Shown here one piece after another: positions 41,769 through 49,757 of a DNA stretch of 64,000 nt. The translations under genes were made by a program, and so were the position numbers. The notes under the pieces were generated by a model that was not told where the DNA came from, searched no databases, and saw nothing but the letters and a program-made list of their open reading frames with translations. The DNA is taken from contig NZ_CP117866.1 of the NCBI RefSeq assembly GCF_028736035.1, positions 2,046,001 through 2,110,000 of the forward strand, in the 5' to 3' direction. The first letter of the stretch is position 1. Each line of letters begins with the position of its first letter. This DNA comes from Streptomyces sp. T12 (GTDB taxonomy: Bacteria > Actinomycetota > Actinomycetes > Streptomycetales > Streptomycetaceae).

Positions 41769-42491
41769 ATGCTGGGAGGCATGACCACCAGGGACCCCCA
41801 GGCGCCGCAACTGGCCCGGCTCGCCGGGCTCATCGCCGACGAGACCCGGGCGGCCTGTCTGCTGGCGCTGCTCGACGGGCGGGCGTGGACCGCCGGCGAG
41901 CTGGCGCGGCACGCCGGGGTCGCCGCGTCGACGCTGAGCGAGCATCTGAGCAAGCTCGTCGCGGGCGGGCTGCTCACCGAGGAGCGGCAGGGGCGGCACC
42001 GGTACGTACGGCTGGCCGGCGCGCGCGTCGCGCAACTGGTGGAGGACCTGGCCGCGCAGGTGTCGCCGAGTGCCACCGTACGGCCGCGGAACCTGCGGGA
42101 GTCCAGCGCCGGGTCGGCCATGGCGCGCGGCCGTACCTGCTACGACCATCTCGCCGGGCGGCTCGGCATCGCGGTCACGGACGCGCTGACCGCGCACGGG
42201 CTGCTGCGGCAGGACACCGGGTTCGCGCTCACGGACGCGGGCCTCGGCTGGTTCGACACCGCCGGTATCCGCCTCGACCGCACCGGCCGCCGCCCGCTGG
42301 CCCGCGCCTGCCTCGACTGGACCGAACGCCGACCGCATCTCGCGGGCGTCGCGGGTGCGGCCCTGTGCCGGCACGCGCTGGACGCGGGGTGGTGTGTGCG
42401 GATCGGGTCCGAGCGGGCGGTGAAGGTGACTGCGTCGGGTGAGCGGGCCCTGTCCGAGCTGCTGGGCATTGATGAGGCAACGCTGCGCTGA
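41769..42491 (+). CDS. ArsR-family winged-helix regulator
   Basis: About 240 residues. The N-terminal ArsR-type winged helix has WTAGELARHAGVAASTLSEHLSKLVAGGLLTEERQGRHRYVRL (split, about 44-86). A C-terminal domain follows with GRTCYDHLAGRLGIAVTDAL (about 120-139), as in a common actinomycete subgroup of 230-240 residues. Metal-binding cysteine pairs of classical arsenic/cadmium sensors are not evident. The ATG at 41769 could be leaderless; the in-frame ATG at 41781 has GGGAGG only one base away, too close to serve it. It precedes a DMT exporter on the same strand, which it probably regulates. Confidence 0.83.
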   Translation: MLGGMTTRDPQAPQLARLAGLIADETRAACLLALLDGRAWTAGELARHAGVAASTLSEHLSKLVAGGLLTEERQGRHRYVRLAGARVAQLVEDLAAQVSPSATVRPRNLRESSAGSAMARGRTCYDHLAGRLGIAVTDALTAHGLLRQDTGFALTDAGLGWFDTAGIRLDRTGRRPLARACLDWTERRPHLAGVAGAALCRHALDAGWCVRIGSERAVKVTASGERALSELLGIDEATLR

Positions 42492-42517
42492 GCGCCTCGA
42501 TAGGGGCCCGGAGCTGT

Positions 42518-42546
42518 ATCGACATGCGGCTCCGCCGCGTGGGCGC
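42518..42546. repeat. REP-like core, copy 2
   Basis: These 29 bases match 37599-37627 at 28 positions (ATCGACATGCGGCTCCGCCG and continuing to GTGGGCGC). The flanking 11-bp arms of copy 1 are not conserved here. It lies in the 142-bp gap between ArsR and DMT genes. Confidence 0.7.
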
Positions 42547-42633
42547 GACGAGCCCCCCACGCACCCGCAGACGGCCAACGACCTGTCCGAAATCCGCGAG
42601 CTTCCGAACCCCTGCATCCCTAGCCTCTGGAGC

Positions 42634-43650
42634 ATGATGACCACCTCTGCGACCCGTCCGCCCCACCGCACCGAACTACTCGCCGCCGGTGCCGCCACCG
42701 TCACCGTCGTGCTGTGGGCCTCCGCCTTCGTCTCCATCCGCAGCGCGGGTGAGGAGTACTCGCCGGGCGCGCTCGCGCTGGGGCGGCTGCTCGTCGGCGC
42801 CCTGGTGCTGGGGGTGATCTGCCTCGTCCGTCGGGAGGGGCTGCCTCCTCGGGCGGCCTGGCCCGGGATCGCGATATCGGGCCTGCTGTGGTTCGGCTTC
42901 TACAGCGTCGTGCTGAACTGGGGCGAGCAGCAGGTGGACGCCGGTACGGCGGCTCTCGTCGTGAACATCGGGCCCATCCTCATCGCGCTGCTGGGCGCCC
43001 GGCTGCTCGGGGACCCGACGCCGCCGCGGCTGCTGGCGGGGATGGCGGTGTCGTTCGCCGGTGCGGTGACCGTGGGTCTGTCGATGTCGGGCGGGGGCGG
43101 CTCCTCGGTGCTCGGGGTGGTGCTGTGCCTGCTCGCCGCGGTCGGGTACGCGGGCGGTGTGGTGGCGCAGAAGCCGGCGCTGGGCCATGCGAGCCCGCTC
43201 CAGGTGACGACGTTCGGGTGTCTGGTCGGCGCGGTCGTCTGCCTGCCGTTCAGCGGGCAGCTCATCGACGACGTGGCCGATGCCTCCGTCCCCGCGACCC
43301 TCAACCTGGTCTATCTGGGCGTCTTTTCGCTGGCGCTCGCCTTCACGACCTGGGCCTACGCCCTGGCCCGTACGACCGCCAGCCGCATGGGCGCGACCAC
43401 GTACGCGGTGCCCGCCCTTGTCGTGCTGATGTCGTGGCTGGCGCTGGGCGAGGTGCCGGGGCCGCTCACCCTGGCGGGCGGCGCGCTGTGCCTGGCCGGG
43501 GTCGCCGTGTCGCGGTCCCGGACCCGGGCGGCCAGGCCCTGCCGTCACATTCCCGTCGTCCGCCGTCGCCGGGCAGGCGGGAATGTGACGGCAGGGCCTG
43601 GGGTCGTGGCGGTGGCACCACAACCCGAGCAGACCCGGGAATCAGCGTGA
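42634..43650 (+). CDS. EamA/DMT-superfamily exporter
   Basis: A 338-residue membrane protein with ten hydrophobic helices in two EamA repeats. The first repeat has LWASAFVSIRSAGEEYSPGALALGRLLVG (split, about 27-55); the second has FTTWAYALARTTASRMGATTYAVPALVVLMSWLALGEVP (split, about 231-270). It is probably an efflux carrier for a small metabolite. ATG at 42634 or 42637. The last 39 residues are encoded mostly by a 68-bp inverted-repeat element (43533-43600) and look unlike a normal EamA tail. Its stop overlaps the convergent MFS gene by 9 bp. Confidence 0.87.
   Translation: MMTTSATRPPHRTELLAAGAATVTVVLWASAFVSIRSAGEEYSPGALALGRLLVGALVLGVICLVRREGLPPRAAWPGIAISGLLWFGFYSVVLNWGEQQVDAGTAALVVNIGPILIALLGARLLGDPTPPRLLAGMAVSFAGAVTVGLSMSGGGGSSVLGVVLCLLAAVGYAGGVVAQKPALGHASPLQVTTFGCLVGAVVCLPFSGQLIDDVADASVPATLNLVYLGVFSLALAFTTWAYALARTTASRMGATTYAVPALVVLMSWLALGEVPGPLTLAGGALCLAGVAVSRSRTRAARPCRHIPVVRRRRAGGNVTAGPGVVAVAPQPEQTRESA
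43533..43600. repeat. 68-bp MITE/REP-like inverted repeat, copy 1
   Basis: Perfect 23-bp arms (43533-43555 and 43578-43600) flank a 22-bp centre. The outer arm begins CAGGCCCTGCCGTCACATTC. A related element with the same arms lies at 49589-49681. It sits in the 3' end of the DMT gene and can act as a terminator for the convergent pair. No transposase is nearby and I see no clear target duplication. Confidence 0.8.
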
Positions 43651-44967
43651 ACGCGCCCTGTCCGCAAGGACCTTGATGGACAGCAGGGCGATCACCGACA
43701 GGCCGATGATGTAGCCGGAGACCGCCATCGAGGTGCCGGTGGCCTCCAGCAGCAGCACCATGACGAACGGGGCGAGGCCACCGCCGAGCACGGCCGCGAT
43801 CTGGTAGCCGAGGGAGGCGCCCGTGTAGCGCATCTCGGGCGTGAACAGCTCGGCGAACAAGGCCGCCTGGGGGCCGTACATGATGCTGAGGAAACAGCTG
43901 GCCACGAACGTGCCGACCGCCAGCCACAGCAGCGACCCGGTGTCGATCAGCAGGAACAGCGGTACGGCCCACAGGCCGATGCCGGCCGCGCCGAGCGCGT
44001 AGATGCGGATACGGCCGATCTTGTCCGAGAGCGCGGCGGCAGCCGGGATCAGCACCAGCTGGGTGAGGCTGATGCAGAGCGAGACGGTGAGGACGGCGCT
44101 CTTCTTCATGCCGAGCTCGCGGGTCGTGTAGTCGAGCACGCCGGTGATGATGATGTAGAAGGTCGCGGTGTTCACGGCGAAGGAGCCGCCGGCGAGCAGC
44201 ACCGTGCCGAGGTGGCCGCGCAGGATCGTGCGCAGCGGGGAGGACTGCTCCGACTTCTCCTTCTCGGCCAGCGCCTTCTCCGCCTCCCGGAATTCGGGGG
44301 TCTCCTCGACGCGCGTGTGGATGTACCAGGCGAGCACGAGGACGAGCAGGCCGACGAGGAACGGCACGCGCCAGGCCCAGGCCGCGAACTCGGAGTCGGT
44401 GGTGAAGGCTCCGGCGAGCAGGAACACCGTGTTGGCGGTCACCACGCCGATGGGCACGCCGAGCTGGACGAAGCTGCCGTAGATACCGCGCTTGCCCTCG
44501 GGGGCGTACTCGGTGGCCATCAGCATCGCGCCGCCCCACTGGGCGCCGACGGCGATGCCCTGCAGCACGCGGAAGAGGACCAGCAGGATCGGCGCGGCGA
44601 CGCCGATGGTGTCGTACGTCGGGAGCAGGCCGATGCCGGTGGTGGCGAGGCCCATGAGGGTGAGCGCGAGGACCAGCATCGGCTTGCGGCCGCGCTTGTC
44701 GCCGAGGTGGCCTGCGACGATGCCGCCGAGGGGGCGGGCCAGGAAGCCGACGGCGAAGGTGGCGAAGGAGGCGAGTACTCCCGCGGTGGGGCTGCCGGAC
44801 GGGAAGTACAGATCGCCCAGGACGAGCGCGGCGGCGATGCCGAAGACGAAGTAGTCGTACCACTCGACGGCTGAGGCGAGGGCTGCGGCGGTGGCGACGC
44901 GGCGGCGGTTGGCGGAGGGCGGAGCAGTCGAGGTGGGAGCGGGGGGAGCGGAAGGGAACGTGTCCAT
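43642..44967 (-). CDS. MFS transporter, metabolite:H+ symporter (MHS) type
   Basis: A 441-residue transporter with 12 membrane helices and MHS-subfamily motifs: EWYDYFVFGIAAALVL (TM1, about 35-50), GHLGDKRGRKPMLV (loop 2-3, about 88-101), FRVLQGIAVGAQWGGAMLMATE (about 132-153) and EEFPE-like ETPEFREAEKALAEKE in the central loop. Relatives carry organic acids, proline/betaine or shikimate. ATG at 44967 follows GGAGTG. A 20-bp operator shared with the acyl-CoA modules at 22.9 and 28.3 kb lies 44 bp upstream, suggesting uptake of a related carboxylate. Confidence 0.9.
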   Translation of the reverse strand: MDTFPSAPPAPTSTAPPSANRRRVATAAALASAVEWYDYFVFGIAAALVLGDLYFPSGSPTAGVLASFATFAVGFLARPLGGIVAGHLGDKRGRKPMLVLALTLMGLATTGIGLLPTYDTIGVAAPILLVLFRVLQGIAVGAQWGGAMLMATEYAPEGKRGIYGSFVQLGVPIGVVTANTVFLLAGAFTTDSEFAAWAWRVPFLVGLLVLVLAWYIHTRVEETPEFREAEKALAEKEKSEQSSPLRTILRGHLGTVLLAGGSFAVNTATFYIIITGVLDYTTRELGMKKSAVLTVSLCISLTQLVLIPAAAALSDKIGRIRIYALGAAGIGLWAVPLFLLIDTGSLLWLAVGTFVASCFLSIMYGPQAALFAELFTPEMRYTGASLGYQIAAVLGGGLAPFVMVLLLEATGTSMAVSGYIIGLSVIALLSIKVLADRARSR

Positions 44968-45010
44968 GCGTGCACACTCCGGTGGGTGCGGTGGGGACGT
45001 TCCGGGGAAC

Positions 45011-45030
45011 ATACTGACTGGACGGTATGG
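45011..45030. promoter_or_regulatory. 20-bp TetR-type operator, site 3
   Basis: CATACTGACTGGACGGTATG, 44 bp before the MHS transporter, aligns without gaps to sites at 22852 and 28356. The outer CATAC/GTATG arms are perfect. Confidence 0.6.
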
Positions 45031-45051
45031 GGTCAACGGGTGTGCGCGAAG

Positions 45052-45085
45052 GTTGCCCGGAGCACCTGAGCGCTCCGGGCAACCA
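45052..45085 (-). terminator. Terminator of the ALDH-ADH operon
   Basis: A perfect 13-bp stem (45052-45064 with 45073-45085) and 8-nt loop lie just beyond the ADH stop at 45092, separating it from the MFS promoter. Confidence 0.8.
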
Positions 45086-45091
45086 TGGGTC

Positions 45092-46174
45092 TCAGAACAC
45101 CACCAGCGCCCGGCCGCCCTTGCCCGCAAGCATGTTCTCGAACGCCGCCGGGATGCCCTCCAACCCGATCCGTTCCGTCACCAGCGCGCCCAGGTCCAGG
45201 CGGCCCGCGCGGACGTGCTCGGCCAGTACCGGCAGGTCACGGGCCGGGTCGGAGTTGCCGTAGACGCAGCCGGAGAGGGTTCGGCCCCAGTGGAAGATCT
45301 CCAGGGCGTTGAAGGTGACCTGCTGGTCCTTGCCGCCGATGCCGACGACCGTGGTGCGGCCGCCGCGGCGGGTGGAGTCCCAGGCGGTGCGGATCGTCGT
45401 CGCGCGGCCCACGCACTCGACGGCCACGTCGACGCCCTGCTTGCCGGTGAGGGCACGGATCTCGCGGGCCGTGTTCTCGGAGGCGCCGACGTAGTCCGTG
45501 GCGCCCGCCGCCCGGGCCAGCTCCTCCTTCTCCGGGGAGACATCGACCGCGACGATCTTCGCCGCGCCCGCGATCCTGGCGGCCTGCAGTGCGGCGAGGC
45601 CCACTCCCCCGACGCCGTACACCGCGACCGTCTCGCCCGGCTGGACCCGCGCCGAGTGGTGCACGGCGCCGTAGCCGGTGAGGACGGCACAGCCCAGCAG
45701 GGCGGCGTCGGTGAGCGGGACGCCGTCCGGGAGCGGCAGCAGGCAGCCCGCCGACACGACCGTCTCCTCGGCGAACGCGGCGACGTTCAGGCCGGGGTGG
45801 AGGTCGGTGCCCTCGGCGGTACAGGCGTAGACGTCGGCGGCGCCGTTCAACGCGTTGGCGCACAGCCAGACCTCGCCGAGCGAGCAGGCATGACAACTTC
45901 CGCAGGAGGGCGCCCAGTTGAGGACAACGCCGTCGCCCGGTGCGACGTCGGTGACGCCCTCACCCACGGCCACGACCGTGCCGGCGCCCTCGTGGCCGAG
46001 GACCGCGGGGACCGGGACGCGCATGGTGCCGTTGGACAGGGACAGGTCGGAGTGACAGACGCCGGCGGCGGCGAGGCGGACGCGGACCTGGCCGGGGCCG
46101 GGGTCGGGCAGGTCGATGTCGGTGATCTCCAGCGGGGAGCCGATGGCGGGCAGGACGGCGGCGCGGACAGCCAT
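45092..46174 (-). CDS. Zinc-dependent alcohol dehydrogenase
   Basis: A 360-residue class III-like MDR alcohol dehydrogenase. Catalytic zinc ligands C40 and H61-E62 (LGHEGAG), structural zinc C91, C94, C97 and C105 (CGSCHACSLGEVWLC) and the Rossmann motif VYGVGGVGLAALQAARIAGA (about 182-201) are intact. Similarity is to the Zn-dependent, possibly mycothiol- or NAD-linked AdhD/AdhB group of actinomycetes. It follows the aldehyde dehydrogenase by 16 bp in one operon, so alcohol to aldehyde to acid oxidation is likely. The 19-bp operator at 47621 would control both. Confidence 0.93.
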   Translation of the reverse strand: MAVRAAVLPAIGSPLEITDIDLPDPGPGQVRVRLAAAGVCHSDLSLSNGTMRVPVPAVLGHEGAGTVVAVGEGVTDVAPGDGVVLNWAPSCGSCHACSLGEVWLCANALNGAADVYACTAEGTDLHPGLNVAAFAEETVVSAGCLLPLPDGVPLTDAALLGCAVLTGYGAVHHSARVQPGETVAVYGVGGVGLAALQAARIAGAAKIVAVDVSPEKEELARAAGATDYVGASENTAREIRALTGKQGVDVAVECVGRATTIRTAWDSTRRGGRTTVVGIGGKDQQVTFNALEIFHWGRTLSGCVYGNSDPARDLPVLAEHVRAGRLDLGALVTERIGLEGIPAAFENMLAGKGGRALVVF

Positions 46175-46190
46175 GATGAAGGAAACTCCC

Positions 46191-47579
46191 CTAGAACTGG
46201 AGGGACTTGGTCTGGAGGTACTCGGTCAGGCCGTGCGCGCCGAGTTCGCGGCCCACACCCGACTGCTTGTAGCCGCCGAAGGGGGCGAGCGGGTTGAAGC
46301 GGCCGCCGTTGATGTCGACCTGCCCGGTGTCCATACGGCGCGCGAAGGCCACCGCCTCCGCCTCCTCGCCCGCCCAGACGGCGCCCGCGAGGCCGTAGAC
46401 GGTGCCGTTGGCGATCCGCAGGGCGTCCTCTTCGTCGTCGTACCGCAGAATCGACAGGACCGGGCCGAAGATCTCCTCCTGCGCGATGGTCATCTCGGGC
46501 GTCACGTCGGCGAAGACGGTCGGGCTGACGAAGTAGCCCTGCTCGCGCGGCGCTTCGGGACCGCCCGCGACCAGCCGCGCGCCCTCGGCCACGCCCTTCT
46601 CGATGTAGCCGCGCACCCGCTCCTGCTGCTTGGCGCTCACCACCGGCCCGATGCGCTCGCCGTACTTCGCGGCGGCGTCCGCGGCCAGCTGCACGGCCTC
46701 GTCGTACTGGTCCCGGTGCACCAGCATCCGCGTCCAGGCGCTGCACGTCTGCCCGGAGTTGGACATGACGTTGGCGACGCCGACGTTGACGGCCTTGGCG
46801 AGGTCGGCGCTCGGCAGGATGACGTTGGCGGACTTGCCGCCCAGCTCCAGGGCGACCTTCTTGATCGCCGCGCCGGCCACCGCGGCGATCTGCCGGCCGA
46901 CGGCCGTGGAGCCGGTGAAGGAGACCAGGTCGACGCCCGGATGCTCGGCGAGCGCCTGGCCGGCCACCGGGCCACGGCCGGTGACCAGGTTGAAGACGCC
47001 GGCGGGGACACCGGCCTCGTGCACCGCCTCGGCAAAGAGCTGGGCGACCAGCGGGGTGTCCTCGGCGGGCTTCAGCACCACCGTGCAGCCCGCCGCCAGC
47101 GCCGGGGCGGCCTTGGCGACGATCTGGTGGAGCGGGTAGTTCCAGGGCGTGATGGCGCCGACCACGCCGATGGGCTCGTGGTGGACGGTCGAGTTGCCGA
47201 CCTTCTCCTCGAAGGCGTACGTCGCCGCCAGCTCGGCGTACGAGCCCGCGACCGCGATCGGCACGCCCGCGTGCACCCCCTGCGAGAACTTCAGCGGGGA
47301 GCCGAGCTCGGCGGTGACCGTCTCGGCGATCTCGTCCTTGCGGGCCTCCAGGACGTCCCGGAGGGCGGCCAGCCGCGCGGCCCGTTCGGCGGGCGGGGTC
47401 GCGGCCCAGCCCGGGAGGGCGGCGCGGGCGGCCCGTACGGCGGTGTCGACGTCCTCGGCGGTGCCGGCCGGGACCCGGCCGACGACCTGCTCGTCGGCCG
47501 GGTTGACCACCTCGATCACGTCCCGGCCCGCGGCAGGGCGCCACGCACCGTCGATGTACATGCCGTCGTGTGCCTTCAT
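46191..47579 (-). CDS. NAD(P)-dependent aldehyde dehydrogenase
   Basis: A 462-residue ALDH-superfamily enzyme oxidising aldehydes to acids. The catalytic E245 (LELGGK), nucleophile C279 (NSGQTCS), cofactor-binding TPWNYPLHQ (about 144-152), FTGSTAVGR and the C-terminal [15 protein letters not shown] are all present, and length is typical. ATG at 47579 follows GGAGGAAG. It is the first gene of the ALDH-ADH operon; its promoter carries a 19-bp palindrome matching the one beside the TetR at 41093. Confidence 0.95.
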   Translation of the reverse strand: MKAHDGMYIDGAWRPAAGRDVIEVVNPADEQVVGRVPAGTAEDVDTAVRAARAALPGWAATPPAERAARLAALRDVLEARKDEIAETVTAELGSPLKFSQGVHAGVPIAVAGSYAELAATYAFEEKVGNSTVHHEPIGVVGAITPWNYPLHQIVAKAAPALAAGCTVVLKPAEDTPLVAQLFAEAVHEAGVPAGVFNLVTGRGPVAGQALAEHPGVDLVSFTGSTAVGRQIAAVAGAAIKKVALELGGKSANVILPSADLAKAVNVGVANVMSNSGQTCSAWTRMLVHRDQYDEAVQLAADAAAKYGERIGPVVSAKQQERVRGYIEKGVAEGARLVAGGPEAPREQGYFVSPTVFADVTPEMTIAQEEIFGPVLSILRYDDEEDALRIANGTVYGLAGAVWAGEEAEAVAFARRMDTGQVDINGGRFNPLAPFGGYKQSGVGRELGAHGLTEYLQTKSLQF

Positions 47580-47620
47580 TGCGCTTCCTCCAGGGCGGGC
47601 TGCCTCGTCGTCAGGCTCAT

Positions 47621-47639
47621 AAACTAGCGGCGTTAGTTT
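47621..47639. promoter_or_regulatory. 19-bp TetR operator before ALDH-ADH operon
   Basis: AAACTAGCGGCGTTAGTTT has 9-bp arms with one mismatch around a central G. It matches the site at 41047-41065 at 14 of 19 positions, including all outer AAA...TTT and TAG elements. It lies 42 bp before the ALDH start. Confidence 0.7.
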
Positions 47640-47688
47640 TTGTGCGCCAGCCGTATCGACAGCCGGCACCGCCGCGCGGCCCATGACA

Positions 47689-48159
47689 TCAGAAGTCGAC
47701 GCGCGCCTCGTCGTCCACCCTCCCCACCGCCTCCTGACCGAAGGCCTTCTCGTAGGCGCGGCGGATCTCCTCGATCTTGCGGTCGCTGCTCTGCGCCCGC
47801 GCCTGCGGATAGAGCAGGATCAGCTCGTACGACCGCTCCTTCTCGATCGTGCCGTTCGCGTCCCGCCACTGCCCGCGCCCGGCCTGGATCGTGAGCCCGT
47901 CCGGGAAGTCCGGCGTGACCTCCTTGTCGACGAACGCCATGAACTGCTTGTCGCTGACGGCCGGACCACCGCCTGGGCGCGCGGTGCCGAAGAAGAGCTG
48001 CGTCTCGACGTACGGCTCCCCCCGGGACGACACGGAGGGCGCGGCCGGCGCCGCGGTGGCGCCGTCGTCGAGGGTGGCGTACGCGGTCGGCGCGGCGACG
48101 GCCAGCAGCAGACCGGCCACCGTGAAGGCGGCCCGGGTGCGGGTGAGTTGCACAGTCAT
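47689..48159 (-). CDS. Secreted DUF3574 protein
   Basis: A 156-residue exported protein with a signal peptide (about 1-30, [20 protein letters not shown]) and a DUF3574-like domain: [39 protein letters not shown] (split) and [11 protein letters not shown]3574 proteins are small, secreted and of unknown function. ATG at 48159. It is 30 bp from the ABC ATPase gene, on the same strand and downstream of it, so possibly co-transcribed. Confidence 0.85.
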   Translation of the reverse strand: MTVQLTRTRAAFTVAGLLLAVAAPTAYATLDDGATAAPAAPSVSSRGEPYVETQLFFGTARPGGGPAVSDKQFMAFVDKEVTPDFPDGLTIQAGRGQWRDANGTIEKERSYELILLYPQARAQSSDRKIEEIRRAYEKAFGQEAVGRVDDEARVDF

Positions 48160-48189
48160 GCGCCCATACGTACCTGTATCTGACGAACT

Positions 48190-49539
48190 TCACTCCTCCA
48201 GATCGGGCAACCGCGCCGGCGCCGGGCAGATCCGTTCGCCGTGCTGGTCGAAGACGAACAGGTGGGCGAGGTCGACGAGGAGGGGGACCTGCATGCCGTG
48301 CCGGAAGTCGATGTCGGGCGTGGTGCGGACGATGAGGTCACCGGGGAGGCGGCCCTCGGGCGGCGCCGGATCGGGGGCGGCGTCGTCCGGCTGGTCGAGG
48401 ACCACCACCGGCCCGGCGCGCAGGGCGCCCGCGCGTTCCCGGAGGCGGTCCAGGACCGTGCCGTCCCGGCCGGCGGCACGGCGACGGCGCCTCGTGGGCC
48501 GGGCCGCGACGCGCGGCGCTTCGAGGTCGGGTACGACCGCGGGGCGGGAGCCGGTGTTGAAGTGGACGAGGACCTCGTGCCCCTGGAACTCCACATGCTC
48601 GACCAGGCCGGTGATGTGCACCTCACCGGGGCGGGCGGCGGAGGGTTTGGCGATGCGGACCGCCTCGGAGCGCAGGCCCACGATGACCTCGCGGCCCTGC
48701 TGGACGCGGAGCAACTGGTGGTCCGGGGACAGAGGTTCGGGCAGGCGGAGGTACTGCTTGCCGAGGCTGATGGTCATGGCGCCGTCGAGCGGAGCGCGTA
48801 CGACGCCCCGCAGGAGGTTGATGCGCGGGGTGCCGATGAAGGCGGCGACGAAGACGTTGCGGGGCAGGGCGTACACCGAGCGCGGGGTGCCGACCTGCTG
48901 GAGGACGCCGCCGCGCAGGACGGCGACCCGGTCGCCGAGCGACATCGCCTCGGCCTGGTCGTGGGTGACGTACACGGTGGTGACGCCCAGCTTCCGGGTG
49001 AGGCCGGAGATCTCGGCGCGCAGGTGGCCCCGGAGCTTGGCGTCGAGGTTGGACAGCGGCTCGTCCATCAGGAACGCGGTGGGGTGGCGGGCGATGGCCC
49101 GGCCCATGGCCACGCGCTGGCGTTCGCCGCCGGAGAGCTGGCCGGGGAAGCGGTCGAGGAGACCCTCGATGCCCAGCATGCGAGCGGTGGCGTCCACCCG
49201 GGGGGCCGGGTCCGCGCCGGGTGCCTCGATGCGCAGCGGGAAGCCGATGTTGTCGCGGCTGGTCATGCTCGGGTAGAGGGCGAAGTTCTGGAAGACCATC
49301 GCCATGTGCCGGGCGGCGGGCACCAGGTCGTTGGCGTACTCGCCGTCCAGCAGCAACTCGCCCTCGTCGATCTCCTCCAGGCCGGCGATCATTCTCAGGA
49401 CGGTGGACTTGCCGCAGCCGGAGGGACCGAGGAGGACGAGGAACTCGCCGGGCTCGATGTCCAGCGAGAGCCGGTCCACGACGCGGACGCCTCGCGTGTA
49501 TGTCTTGCTCACGTCGTGCAGAGAGATGGCGCGTGTCAT
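48190..49539 (-). CDS. Orphan sugar-type ABC ATPase (MsiK/MalK-like)
   Basis: A 449-residue ATP-binding protein of the CUT1 sugar importer type: Walker A GPSGCGKST (about 38-46), Q-loop, signature LSGGERQRVAMGRA (about 135-148), Walker B AFLMDEPLSNLDAKLR and H-loop VTHDQAEAM. A C-terminal TOBE-like region follows. It is about 70 residues longer than MsiK-type ATPases because of an Arg/Asp/Pro-rich insertion (about 350-405). No permease or binding protein is adjacent, so it may energise several distant importers, as MsiK does. It is not certain that this copy is the main MsiK. Confidence 0.9.
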   Translation of the reverse strand: MTRAISLHDVSKTYTRGVRVVDRLSLDIEPGEFLVLLGPSGCGKSTVLRMIAGLEEIDEGELLLDGEYANDLVPAARHMAMVFQNFALYPSMTSRDNIGFPLRIEAPGADPAPRVDATARMLGIEGLLDRFPGQLSGGERQRVAMGRAIARHPTAFLMDEPLSNLDAKLRGHLRAEISGLTRKLGVTTVYVTHDQAEAMSLGDRVAVLRGGVLQQVGTPRSVYALPRNVFVAAFIGTPRINLLRGVVRAPLDGAMTISLGKQYLRLPEPLSPDHQLLRVQQGREVIVGLRSEAVRIAKPSAARPGEVHITGLVEHVEFQGHEVLVHFNTGSRPAVVPDLEAPRVAARPTRRRRRAAGRDGTVLDRLRERAGALRAGPVVVLDQPDDAAPDPAPPEGRLPGDLIVRTTPDIDFRHGMQVPLLVDLAHLFVFDQHGERICPAPARLPDLEE

Positions 49540-49588
49540 GACTGCTGCCTCCGGGGGCTGTCCGGAGCGCCGCTGCTCCGTGTGTCCT

Positions 49589-49681
49589 GGGCCCTGTCGT
49601 CACATTCCCGTCATCCGCCCGGGGGGGGCGAGCGCACGCACCGGACGTCGCCGGGCAGGCGGGAGTCTGACGACAGGGCCC
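49589..49681. repeat. 93-bp MITE/REP-like inverted repeat, copy 2
   Basis: 22-bp arms (49589-49610 and 49660-49681) pair with two mismatches and match copy 1 (43533-43600) in sequence, for example GTCACATTCCCG. The centre is longer than in copy 1 by about 27 bp because of a G-rich segment (GGGGGGGGCGAGCG). It lies between the ABC ATPase start and the sortase stop. Confidence 0.75.
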
Positions 49682-49757
49682 AAAGCCTCGTGCGGGTCGT
49701 ACGGGGCCCGTGAGTCACGGAAGCTAACGGAATGTGCCCGGTCGGGGAAGGGCCCGG

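Noticed and set aside
43533..49681. Remnant composite transposon bounded by the two inverted-repeat elements
   Set aside because: Genes between them look like core metabolism with matching composition; no transposase or target duplication seen.
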